Below are positions 1-12,500 of a stretch of DNA of 64,000 bases, piece by piece. The stretch's first letter is position 1, and every line of letters starts with the position of its first letter. Under the pieces are notes generated by a model. That model did not search any database and was not told where the DNA came from. It worked only from the letters and a program-made list of their open reading frames with translations. This DNA comes from Tetrahymena elliotti 4EA (lineage: Eukaryota > Ciliophora > Oligohymenophorea > Hymenostomatida > Tetrahymenidae): NCBI GenBank assembly GCA_000231825.2, contig JH720365.1:124001-188000 (forward strand). The letters are read 5' to 3'. The position numbers and the translations under genes were made by a program.

Positions 1-102
1 AATAAATAAAAAAAAAAGAAAATAAATAACAATAATAATAATTATTATAAAAATACAATTAATTATATAAGTAGCAGATAATCATCTCAACCTGTTTAAG
101 TA

Positions 103-3100
103 ATGTAGCCAAATAACTAAAGTCAACAGCCTTTTTAGAACAAGAACCCTAATAAGATAGGATACACATGTTAGGAGATTGAAGGCGCATTGATATTTCC
201 CAGCTATATAGACATCACCAAGTATATGATTAATGGTGGTTTAGATTATTCTTAATGCCAATTTGAGTGTAGACTAATAAAATAAAAAAGGGTACTCTAA
301 AATAAGATTAAGTACGCATACATGCTCAATGAATTTTTCCTTGTTTGCAATGTAAGTTTAATTCATTCCCATCAATACCTTTCCCTCTTTACCCCATTTG
401 GCAACAATTCCAGCAAGCTAAAGTATCACTTTTTTAAAAATAACAGGAGCCCTATAAAAAGATCCCTGATAAAGTTATTGAATTAAAGCCTAACAATAGA
501 ATAGTTTGGGACTACAATAGAACTAAAACACCATATCGCCTTACCGGCTTCCATCTTTTGGATGGCAAGGATGTTTATGAATATTAAGCTGAAGAAATAG
601 TCTTACTTAAATTGAAAGAAATTTTCAGTTAGAGGTTATTCCAAGCCAGATTCTAAGACGAATACGAGGTTCTTGCTTAAGTAGGAAAAGGAAACTACGC
701 GAGAGTAATTAGCTCTTTAAAATATAATATATTTTCTTTTATCTCCCTAAATTCGAAGGATTTAGGATGCAATTTTCTATTTCCAAAGTTACAAAAAGAT
801 AACATCTAATATGCACAATAAATTAACCATTTCAAATATGATTCAACGTTATTTTTTGTTGAACCTAATTTACATCCTCAGTCCAACTTTTTAAAATCAT
901 TGATATGATATGATCCATAATTTAAATTTTAAAAAAATGCTTATTCAAATATAGCTCTTTCTGTTTAAATCCAAGCATAAAACAAGAAGAATTTTAGGGA
1001 AAACCACCATTATATATAATTATCATTCTTTTTATGATATTAATGTTTTTACTTAATAAATAAATAAAGGTTTATTCAATTCGCCATAGAGTAACTGGTT
1101 AAAAATATGCAGTCAAATGCTTTGAGAAGTAGAAACTTATAGGTCTTGAAAAGGGAGCAGTAAGAAAATAAAAATTTAAATTGGCAATACTATTACTTAA
1201 AGCTCACATATTAATAATAAAATAACTCAATTTCAATTTGCTACATTACATTTTATTGAACATTGGATTCAAAAACACAAAAAAAATACATGTTCTAATA
1301 AGTTAGGAAATTTATTTTGATTGATCAATCAATCAATTGATAGAGTAGCAAAATAATTTTTAAAAAGGCGTTTTAAATGAATTTTTAAAATATGATCAGC
1401 AACAAAACTTTTAATTCAATCACCATTTAAAATAATTCTGAGTTTTAAATTTTATCCATTAGAAGCAAGAGAAATATTATCTATGATTTTTAGCTATCAC
1501 TTGTTGGCCACCTCTTCCTTCTAAAAAATAACAATTTTTTTTTTCATTTAAAAATAGCTTTCCCTTCACAATGAATTAAAAATTATGCGCAATTTAAGAG
1601 ATCACCCAAATGTTATTAAGCTGTATGAAGTCTTTGAAGGTGAGCATACTTTCTATTTTGTTATGGAAATCGTAGAAGGAACATCTCTTTATGAAGAAAT
1701 TAAGAAGCATGCATAAAACCCTTATAAAGATGAAGAAGTTAGAGATATTATGAGCATGTTAATTGATGGTATAGCTTATTGTGCTTCTAAAAATATTATG
1801 CATAGAGATATTAAGCCAGAAAATCTTCTTTTTGGTAAAGTTGGTAACTAAAAGATTTTAAAAATTGTAGATTTCGGTCTTGGTACATATGCTGATGAAA
1901 ACCCCTATATATTCCCTAAATGTGGTACTCCTGGTTTTGTAGCTCCTGAAATAGCCAATCTTGTAGATAAAACTCAACCCTATTCTACTGTCTGCGATAT
2001 GTTCTCAGTTGGTGTTATTTTCCATATTTTGTAAGAAATTTTAAATTTTATTACTTCTACTTTTTAACAACTTTATTTATTTAAATCAAAAAGAATTTTT
2101 ATTTTTCGCTTATAAAATTTGAAAATGTAGGTTTTAGAAAGAAAGATTTATTTTTCAATTATAAATCACAATTGATCTTAAATACTTTTGCAATAAATTT
2201 TGATTACGTACGTTTTAGTTAAGTTAAGCAAAGTTTAATTTATTTTAAAAATAAAATATAAATAAACATTAAAAAAAATTTTTTTTTCATCACCAAAAAT
2301 GCATCTTATTTTAAGCTCTCTAATGCTACTCCAATCAAATAGAAAAATAAATTAAAGCTCTTTTTGAATTTGTCTAAAATATAAAATCAATAAAAACAAA
2401 TGAAATAGACATATCAAATAGAGATTATTTACCTGAATTATTAATTTCAGGAAAATTTTCTTTCACTTTTACTTATCCAGAATTAAATTTCAGAAATAAT
2501 AAAAATAATTTTGCATATTTTAATAATTTTTATTAATGAAAAGATTGACTGGTGAAGCAGTCTTCCCTGGAAAAAAGTTCAATGAAGTATTAAAGAAAAA
2601 CAAGCTTTGTGAAATTGACCTTGAAAAGAAAGAATATGAAAATTTATCTGATTCAGCTAAGGATTTACTAAGACGTATGCTTGAAAAGGACCCTATTAAA
2701 CGTATTAGTGCTGCTGAAGCTCTCCAACATCCTTACTTCACACAACAAAAATTAAAGAAGGCTCCTTCTACTGATGATCTATTTGGAATGGGAAACAGAG
2801 AAGATCTTCCAGTCATGAGAGAAAAGGTTCCATCTATGTTTACCAAACCTTTGAGAATTCCTTATCTCACAAAAGATACTGCTTCTGGATCCACTGATGA
2901 AAACTTAAACTCTTTCGTAACTAGAGATCCTATGTTTGCTGGTTAAAATTAAGTTCGCCCAAGAGCAGATTCTAATAAGATGTATTATACTATTGGTTCT
3001 CTTGACAGATAAGGTGTTGAACCAAATCATGTTTCAGGTTAAAAAGATTCAGATAAATCTAAGTTCCATGCCAACACCTTATAAAAATAAGTTAGTGAAT

Positions 3101-3350
3101 TCACACCAGGTAATTAAACAAAACATTTTATAAAAAATCAAGCATAACATAATCATAGAAAGTTGTTTTCAAATCAAATTTTTGGTCGAATAACTTTTTG
3201 ATGTTTTTATATTACAAAATTGAAAATTTGATATTTATCAAAAATTTAATAAAAATAGGTGGTAGAAGACATAAAGAAAGTATAGTTGAAGAACATGAAG
3301 AGGAAGAGCATGTGAATCAAGAAAATGAAAAAATGGAAGAAGAGCATTGA
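103..3350 (+). CDS. Serine/threonine protein kinase, CAMK-like
   Basis: Exons 103-351, 447-704, 1070-1159, 1558-2030, 2544-3109 and 3259-3350 give 575 codons ending at TGA 3348-3350; all junction phases agree. Catalytic features seen: glycine loop GKGNYARV (exon 2/3 junction), AVK lysine (exon 3), HRDIKPEN catalytic loop, DFG, and CGTPGFVAPE activation segment (exon 4), then the LLTG...FPG lobe and the KRIS...HPYF end (exon 5). All key catalytic residues are present, so it should be active on Ser/Thr of protein substrates. About 170 residues precede the kinase domain; their order of strands and a closing helix resembles a PH domain, which is inference. The C-terminal tail is short and acidic (EEHEEEEH); no EF hands follow, so it is not a CDPK. 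ATG 103 is the first in-frame ATG, but the frame stays open to base 1, so the true start could lie outside the window. Confidence 0.9.
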
Positions 3351-4551
3351 AGATAATGATTGAAAATAATTTTAATAACGTTGTAAGCTATCAATATAAA
3401 GTTACTTTGCTTACTTACTCACTTTCATATATACATAAATAAACAAATACCTAATCAGCGCCTTCTAACTTCTTTTCTTTAAAAAACAGAAATTTTATTT
3501 TTTGATAATATTGATAATAAGTTGGTTAGATTTCTCAATTTAAGAACAATATAAATATAAAAAACATGACATGATTAAACTAATATACCACTCATCCATC
3601 AATAAATACATTCATCTATCACCATATAAATATACCTCAACTAAAAATATGAATAAAATAATATAAATACATTCATTCATTCATCTATTTACATGTTATT
3701 AGCAACTAAGTAAGGTATTAAAACCTTTTTCATCATAAAATAACCATTTAAGTAATCTAAAACATCTCCATTATCAACATAATATAGCTAAATTGTCTAA
3801 TTGTTCAAATCCTGCTGTTTTATTAGAAACTATAAAGTATATATACATATAAATTAAATGAATACCTTTATTATAATATTTACTTTTTCGATATTGTTTT
3901 TTATTTTACATATTTTTACTTATTATATACATCATTCAAGATCATCTTTATAAATTATTTCTAATAATTTTTCATTCCATTTATTCATGGTATTTTATTA
4001 ATCTTAGTCTAATGAATTTAAACTTTTTTTATAGAAATATATTTTTAAATCAAAAGAATGTTCGTAATAGATAATAAAATATTTTTGTCTTTTTATTTAC
4101 TAAAATGTTAAACATTATTGTAAAATTATGAAAAAGCATTTAAGTCAATTCTCATAGCAAATTAAGTTATGCTTATTACAACCTAATTTGTAGTATTATC
4201 AAAAAAATTGGATAAAATTATTTCAAATTAATTTCTATAAGAAAAAATAGTAATTATACATTAATAAAAAAGGAATTTATGGATATTATTGAACATAATA
4301 AAATAGATAGAGCTTTAAATACCTAAATAGATTTTAAAACAAAGAGATTATTAATTAATACTTATCAAATAATCTTAAAGTCCTTCAGTTAATAGTAACT
4401 TGTACCTTTAATCTGTGTAGATTGATTTCAAAAACAAAATTAATAAGTTTCTTCAAATTTAGTTGTTGACGCTTATTTCAATAAGCTTAAGAATATCTCT
4501 TAAATACAAAAACTTAAATTAAAGATATACTAGCGTTCAATTACTATCTGA
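3351..4551. other. Intergenic, AT-rich
   Basis: I see no supported gene here. Several short ATTC/CATT tetranucleotide runs occur near 3600-3690. It must hold the 3' end of the kinase gene and the promoter of the RING gene, but I cannot point to a specific element. Confidence 0.6.
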
Positions 4552-7500
4552 ATGAAGATCTAGCATTTGATAAGGCATATGCTGAATGCAAACATATTTT
4601 TAGCTATTCATTAGTTTTTAATTTTTTTCTTCGTTAATAATGTCAGATGCTCTATTAATTTAATTCAAAAATCTACCTTATAGAATTTTTAATAATTTTA
4701 GCAAGCTTAGATAGAAATTAATAGCAAACTACTGGGTTTATCACTTATAGCTGAAGTCACCTTCTAGCCTTAAATAGAAAATACTTCGAGTTAAAGCTAG
4801 TTTATTTTTTTAGCTGCAGAACCTAAAACCTCGCTTCCAGATTATTTTAGTGTTCTTTTTAAGGAAAATTTTTAATTATATAAGCAACAGAATATTCATT
4901 TAGATTTAGAAGGATATGCAACATTACGTCGGTTTTAATTCATAGAAGTAGAAAATATAACAAAAAGTCAAATTGGCTTATGGAATTTTGGTTTTTATGA
5001 CTTAAAAAATGATAAAACAACTCTTTATACTATTAACATTAGCATATATTCTGAAGATAAAAATGATATTTATTGTCCTGAAACTTGTAGTTCTTAAAAG
5101 AATAGTATGAATACTTGCAATCAATAGTAATCTATTTCTGTTTCAAATTATTGTAGTTGTGCTAATTAATATATTGGATAAACTTGTTATTTTAGTTCTC
5201 CTCTAAATCCTATTGATGAAGATATAACTCTTAGCATCCCTCCGTTTACTTGGGGTATGAGGTCTTTTAATTTAAGTGATTACTAGGATGGCTAATTTAC
5301 TTTTGCTATTACGCAACCTTATAGTAGTTTAAAAATGTCTATTGTTTATGGATATGTTAGCTCAATATGGGTACCTAACATTTTATATGATAGCTATGAA
5401 ATATAATCCTCAAACTCTTAACAGGTTGACCAATATCCTCCTTTAACTGAAAAAATATAGAAAATGTTTGACTCTAATACGCTTTCAACGATTTAATAAT
5501 AATATCCTTCTCGTAGAAAGGAATACGATTAAATTCTAACAGTTGGTTTCTATAACTATAATCCCTCTTAAATAGCCAAATTAGAATTTAAATTAAAATA
5601 AGTCAGCTCTAGCAGTTCAGATATTTCTGGCTTAAACTAAACTACAATGATTCTTTTCATAGTATTTGGATGTATTATAATATTTTGTGTTACTCCTATA
5701 ACTTACTTTTGTGTAAAATAAAAGAAAAGGTAAGAATAAGATTTTTTAAATTAAATACTCAACAATAACAATAATTTGCCATTAGGTTAAATTCAAGCTA
5801 ATTAACCAAGATCGGGTGCTATCTCAAATAGTTAGAGTAATTAAGGACCAAATTCTCTCTAAAATGATATCTTAGAGTAGCTTAATTCACCTGTAAGTTA
5901 GAATAATGCTGGAAGTAATATATCAAATAATCATGCTTAACATGATTAAATGATCTAATTCTAAGCTCCTATAGCTCCAATATAGGATATACCTGTAGAT
6001 AGATTAAAGCCAATAAAAAAAATTGTACCAATCACAAAAGAAACAATAAATCGTTTTATGCCAAAATAAATTTATTCTGATTTAATGCGTCTCTATCCCA
6101 CTTTAAAGTAAGAAGGAGAGGAATGCACAGTCTGCCTTGAAGGGTTTGAATAAACAAGTGAATGCAGAATAACTCCTTGCTATCACTTATTTCACTCTGA
6201 ATGTTTAGAAGGTTGGTTCTAAAAGCACTCTACATGTCCTTATTGTAGAAATTCTTGTAATCGAAAAGGAATTATTAAATTTCTATAATCAGGCCAAAGT
6301 AATTCATATGTAAAGAGAATGTAGCAACCGTTTTCTAAAGAAAAAAATAATACTAATATCAAGAGCAAGTAGGTAAAATCTGATGGTAATATTTAAATGG
6401 AAGAACAAGATCCTGACAAAGTAATAGATGATTTGTAAAATCCAGCTACTCTCTCCCCTGGTCGTAGATAACATTATTTTTAAGACAATAGTCCTGAGAA
6501 GCAAAATGCAAATAACATTGAAGGTCACCATTAGAGTGTTCATAACAATCCAGCAGGTGATAAATTGGATCATCCTGACCTTAATGCTAACAATAATAAC
6601 AGTATTAATGCTCATGGCTCGCCTAATAAACTTTAGAAGAAAGCTTCAATAATTGAAAATGTTCTATAAGTAATAAATAAACCATTTTAGTAAATAATGG
6701 GATTTTCTTTGAATCACAATTCTAGCTAAAACAATAGCAGTAGTAAAAAGTAAAATAATAACAATAACAATAACAACAACAATCATAATAATAACAGCTC
6801 TTCTATACATCAAAAAGAAATTTAGGAAAATGAATTGAGGTAATCTATAAAATATGAGAATCACAGTTTTAGAAATATAAAAAATGAAATTTAAAATGAA
6901 AATAATATATTAAATAATAATTAAATTAATAATAATATTTTTCTTTCTGCTAATTGTTTTAGTTAGAATGCTTTTATGGATTAAGGGTAAGAGATATTTT
7001 CTTTTGTTTCTCCTAACTTATCTTAAATCCGAAATAATTAGCAGCATGACATATTGTTAAGTCTAAATAACAGTGTCTAAAAGAAGCAGTCCTTTGTTAA
7101 TGATCAAGCATAATAAAATGGAGTTTTGTCCCCAGAAAACTCCTTTTAGATGGTATCTACCACTCGTAAAATGTTTGCAGAATAGGAGTACCAGAATAAG
7201 CTGATATATATGAACTAACAAAGAATGAATCAAAAAGATCATAAATATATTAGTAACGAGGATCTAGATAAACCTGTTTTAGGAAGACGTTTATCCCAAA
7301 ATAATATAAGCTTAAATCTAAATTTAGATAAAGCTGATGATTTTTAGATTGTGTATGATAGATATAATTAAAATAGCTTCATAGGAAAAGGAAGAAATAT
7401 GTTTGTAAACGAAGAAGATTTAATTGACAATTATGGGGATGGAAATATAGGAAATGATGATGACGATAATGGATCAAATATGATAAACTATAAAAAAAAT

Positions 7501-8136
7501 AAACAATAAATTTATGTATTGACTAATAGGAATTCTACTATAAAAAAACCTATGGGAATAAGATCTCAAACAAGCAAAGTTGATAGTGAAGACCCTTCTA
7601 ATTTAAGGCAAACAGAGTAAGATACATCATCCAGAGCAAATTAAATCCCTTTAGCTACCCGTAATATTCTTAATTCTTAGCCTCGATTCTTTTAAGAATC
7701 AAATAGAAGAGAATCGGTTATTATGGATAATACTTAAAATAGTGAAAAATCTAAAAATAAATAATTTTGTGAAAATGTTAATAATACAAGTGTAAATAGA
7801 ACTTAGGATGAATAAAGATTTTAATATAAAAACTTTAATTTCAAATCAAATAATTTAAAAGAAGAAGATATATTTAATGCATAATCTGATTTAGCATCAT
7901 TTACTGCTAATGCTTTAGAAAATAAAATAGAACCTCTAGGTAAAAAGGAAAGTGCCAGAGATTAAGAACTTAAAGATATTAAAGTAGTAAATAAACTAAT
8001 TGTTTTAGATGATGATGATGACGATGAAGATGAGTCTTCTGAACCAAAAATCTAAGTTTAAAAAATACCTTCTCATAGAATTTCATAAAGTAAAATAAAT
8101 AGTAATGAATAATCAATTAATTTAAAAAATTAATGA
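4552..8136 (+). CDS. Type I membrane RING-H2 protein (probable E3 ubiquitin ligase)
   Basis: One uninterrupted exon of 1,194 codons, from the first ATG after an in-frame TGA (4549) to TGA 8134-8136. Residues 1 to about 33 form a hydrophobic signal peptide. The lumenal/extracellular part holds a Cys cluster (5080-5190) with an EGF-like core CSCANQYIGQTC. One transmembrane segment is coded at about 5647-5720 (ILFIVFGCIIIFCV), followed by a basic stop-transfer stretch. A RING-H2 finger is coded at about 6121-6250: C-x2-C, then CYHLFHSEC, then CPYC, with the exact C-x-H-x2-H-x2-C core of the family. Such proteins recruit an E2 to ubiquitinate membrane cargo. The last 570 or so residues are Asn/Gln/Ser-rich and probably disordered, with an Asp/Glu run near 8010-8035. 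The substrate is unknown; the membrane RING design resembles PA-TM-RING ligases, but I cannot see a PA domain. Confidence 0.9.
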
Positions 8137-9578
8137 AGTAACAAATTAATTTATCAAAAAAATAAAATTATTAAATTAAATTTATAAAAATAAAAACTAA
8201 AAGAAAATAACAATTAAAAATAAATAAAAATTTAAATTATTTAGTTAAATAAATTATCTATCAATCTTGTTGTATTTATTATTTCCATTCAAAATTAATT
8301 CTTATTTCTAATTTATTATTAAATATGTATTTTAAATATCCTGTTAAATAGCTCTTTATATATCATATAATTATTGTTTAGATAAAATTTACTTTCTATT
8401 ATCTATATGAAAAGATTAAATAATCAAACATTTTGTATTTTTAATATCAATAATTTTTATGAAAAATTAACAAAAAAAAAATGAGGTTTAAAATTTTTAG
8501 ATTTCAGATATTCAAAAAATGCAAAAAATAAATAAGTAATTTTTTTTGAAAAAAATGTTTTTTAAAATTCAAAAAAATAAATCAATGTAATTTTTTTTAT
8601 CTTCAAAATTAAAGAAAGCTCAATATTTGAATTATAATACCTAATATAGTTATTAAAGATTGTCCCAGAAAAAATGCAAATATTTTGAATTATAAATTTT
8701 TTATCAATAACTGATATTTTTAATTTTAAAATAATTACTTATTTTTAATGTTCTAATTTGGAAATATTTTAAATAGATAAATAAATAAAATTGAGATTTA
8801 AATTAAAGGAATGAATATTATTATAGAATAAGTAGTATGTTGGATAAAAGATATAGTAGTTACAATCATAATAGAATACTGATTTTAAAATCTTTTTATA
8901 ATAATGATATTAATAATAATAATAAAAGTATATAACATTAATACAATTTGAAATACATTAGAAATAACGTCAAACTCCTTTAAAGCAAGGTTAAATTTTG
9001 TGATTTAGAATTTGATAATATGCTTAATGGATTATTCATTTTCTATTTTAATTATATATAATATTTTAATTCTAACTTATTAACTATACTATATCAGATG
9101 GTGATTTTTAGTTACTAATTTAAAGATAACCAACCAACCATAAACAATTTCTTTTATTATCTTAATTGAATTTTAAATATATTAGATTAATCAGATGGTA
9201 GGTCAATTTTTAAAAGATTACTTATTTTTGATAAATTTACTTTCTTATTATCTTTGTTAAAGATTATGAATAAGTAAGTTACTTATTTAACTAGCCACTA
9301 AGCAAGTAGATTAAAGGAGTGATGTTGATTTGTTAAATTAATGAATGAATTATTAAATTTTTAGTGTTAGCTAAAATAATTTGTAGTTAATAGTTAAGAG
9401 TTTGGTTTCATGAGAAATAAATATAAAGTTTAAATAAAATTGGTTGAAAGATTATCTTGAATAATTAATTATTGATTTATTATTATATACCATCTTTCAA
9501 TTTGAAATGAATATATTTATCTTTAATAGGTAGGTAAGTAAGTAGGTATGTTTACAATTAGTTCAATAGCAAACTAAA
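8137..9578. other. Intergenic between convergent genes
   Basis: AT-rich, no gene supported. It lies between the 3' ends of the RING gene (+) and the PHD gene (-), so it should hold both transcript ends. A short TAGG/TAAG tetranucleotide run (GGTAGGTAAGTAAGTAGGTA) occurs at about 9530-9548. Confidence 0.6.
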
Positions 9579-12500
9579 TCAATTGTATTTGAGGTTGTTA
9601 GGATTTAATATTTAGTCTTTTTATTCGAATTAGTCAAAATCAAGTAACTCTTAGCTTTCGTTAGGATTATTTATTTAGAAGTTCTTTGAACTTTAAGTAA
9701 AATTATTTTGGCTGCTATGATGATCTGCAACTGATATTGAACTCTCACTTATCTTGTGGGCTTAGATTTGTTCTTATTCATGAGTTTGTCCTTTTCTGTT
9801 GTTTACTTTTTTGTTCTACTTTGTATACTAATTAGGATGAGGCTTACTATTTTGTTTTTTCTTACTAATTTTTCCTTTGACTGATTGTTTTTGTTCGTTT
9901 GAATGAGTTTCTTCTTAAGAATGGTGACTATTGAGAGAAAATTAATTTGTTATTTCTATTTCATTTTAATTATTTGCTTGTTAATTGATGATACTGGAAA
10001 AAGATTCTTCATTTTATTCATTTTCAGCAGTATTTTCTTATCCTTTTTTAGTTTAATTTGTAGAACCTTGCTTTTAATTTTTCTTGCTTTTTTGTTTTGG
10101 GGTATCTTCTTAGGGAATATTAGTTTGTGAAGATTATTTTTTCTTATTTTATAGATTATTTTAAGGTAAATTAGAGCTTATTTCTTCTTCATTTTGTACT
10201 GAATCATTACCAAATTAGGAAAAAGCATTTTACTACAACTTAATGAACTAAGAATTATTGATATAAACAAAATCGTTATCCTCCTTAAAGTTATTGTTCT
10301 TATAATTTTTAGATCTGTGTTGGCGTAAATTGTATTTAGTTTAATTAGCTTATTGTTGATTGTCTGAATTTTAAGCTAATATTTTGAGACTATCACCTTC
10401 TAAATCATGCTTCTGTACTTGTTCTTGTTCTTGAGTATTTTTTATAGAAGGGCTTTTTGATCTTTTAAGGTGTAAAGAGTTATTTTAAGCATCAAGTAAA
10501 TTCGAGTTTGCAATATGTTCATTAATCATTTGTCCTTCTTCTTTGCTATCTACCTATGATTTTGTTTAAGCTTAATCAGTCTCCGCTAATAATTTTTACT
10601 CTTATTATATAATAATATGTTATTCTTAGTTTCTTGTTAACTCATCCTCTTGATTTATCTAATAACTGATTTCATGGTTGAATTCATCTTACTTTTGTAT
10701 GTCGTCTTTATCTAAACTGATTTCATTTATTAAATCTTCTTCTTCATCATTTTCTATTGACAATAAAGAATTTCTAGATCCTATCTTTTTCTAAACTTTT
10801 CTTTTTTTATTCTAAACTGCAAAGATGCTTGTGCCTTTACCTATTTTACCATTTTTAGCCAAACTTCTAGCATTGCTAAGTACCTTTTGAATGTCTTGAT
10901 TATTTTTTACAGACCCATTTGGTTTATTTGGAGGTGAAGAACCTCTGGAGTTAGAAAGATTCTAAGCATTTTCCAAAGAAGATGAAGATATGTCATTTTA
11001 ATTGTACTTTGATTAATTTCTTCTTGACTTTACTTTCTTGTTTCTGCCAAATTTACCTATTCCTCTCTTTTAAGCAAACTTTTAGCCTGAAGGATCATCT
11101 TCATCTAATTCATCATCTTCAAAATCATCTAATGATTCATTCTCAATCTCAAAGTCTTCATCAAGGTCTTCTTCTTCATCATCATTAAATTTGCTAGAAA
11201 AGCTCTTCTTTCCTTTTTATTTTGTTTAATTAACTTTTTAGTCTTTCTTGGATATACCTTTGAACTCTTCTTCTTATTAAGCTTCATCTACTTACTTATT
11301 CTCTGGATTTGATGTGATTTAAGATAGAACTACTAGAGAGGATTGCTGTTAAATTTATACTGAATTTTTATCTAAGCAAATAGGTTAGCTATTACTGAAT
11401 TCTTTTAAGTTAATTTTATTTAGAGTATTTTCGAAACTTGAATAACCTTGGTTGAACGATGAATCTTGATTTTCTTCCTCTTCATCTACATTTAAAAAGC
11501 TAGAATATTAGCTCTTACCCTTCTGATTATTATTACTATTTACTAATCTCCTACTACTACGTCTATTTTTGTTTGTTTCTCCAGTACCTCCTCCACTTAG
11601 TGAACTTTAAGAAATAAGACCAGCTTTTTATTAATTCCTCTTCAAATTTAAAGCTCTTCTTCTATTTGTATCTTTCTTGATATCATCTTAAGAGTATTCG
11701 TTTTCAATTTAATCTAAGAAGTCATCTTGAATGTCGGGGTTACTTTTTCTACCGCTTAATTGATTTTATGGTTGTTAATTTTTTTACAAATGTCTTCTTG
11801 ATCTTCTCTTAAACTGAGAGTTCTCATCATCTTCATCTAGCTCATCTTCCATGGTATTCTTATTATCAATTTCATCAAGAGAATTACCTTCTTCAATTAA
11901 ATTATTAGTTTGAGCAATATTATCATCTTCATCAGACTCATCGACATTCTGCAGACTTTGGTGTTAGAGATTTTATTACTTGACCAACATTAAATTTTCT
12001 TATTCATTTTGAGCTTACGCTTCTTCCTCTATTTCTTCTAATTCAAGAAGATGTAGCTATTCCTTAAGACCTGGATTTTGTTAGTAAAATAACTCAGATT
12101 ACTAGTAACTAATCTCTATTTCTTTCCTATTTAATTTTATTTTAGTGTAATACTTATAATTCTCAATATATTCTTTTTCCATATTAACAATCTCATTCCA
12201 CTATTCTTCCTCATGAGTTCTCTACTTAGTTATTGATTATTGATATTCTTAAAATGTGGTGTATTGGCATATGTTACGATAATTTATCTAATATCTTCTA
12301 TAGTAAACTTACTCATCGTAATTTCTATTCTTTCTATCTGCATGTTCTTTGCATTTGAAGAAAATTTTTAAGCCCAAGTGCTATAAATTCTAAAAATCGC
12401 TATCAACAATAGTTTTTTCACACTCTGGATCTTCATCTCTGCTATCTAGCCATACTTCAAATCCATTTAAAAAAGCACAAAGAGGATGAATATAATAGTT

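Noticed and set aside
3800..3830. GTTCAAATCC, a tRNA T-loop-like string
   Set aside because: Flanking bases do not pair as a T arm and no anticodon or acceptor arm can be drawn.
6304..6864. Hydrophobic minus and plus ORFs within the RING gene
   Set aside because: Antisense or shifted frames of Asn/Gln-rich coding sequence.
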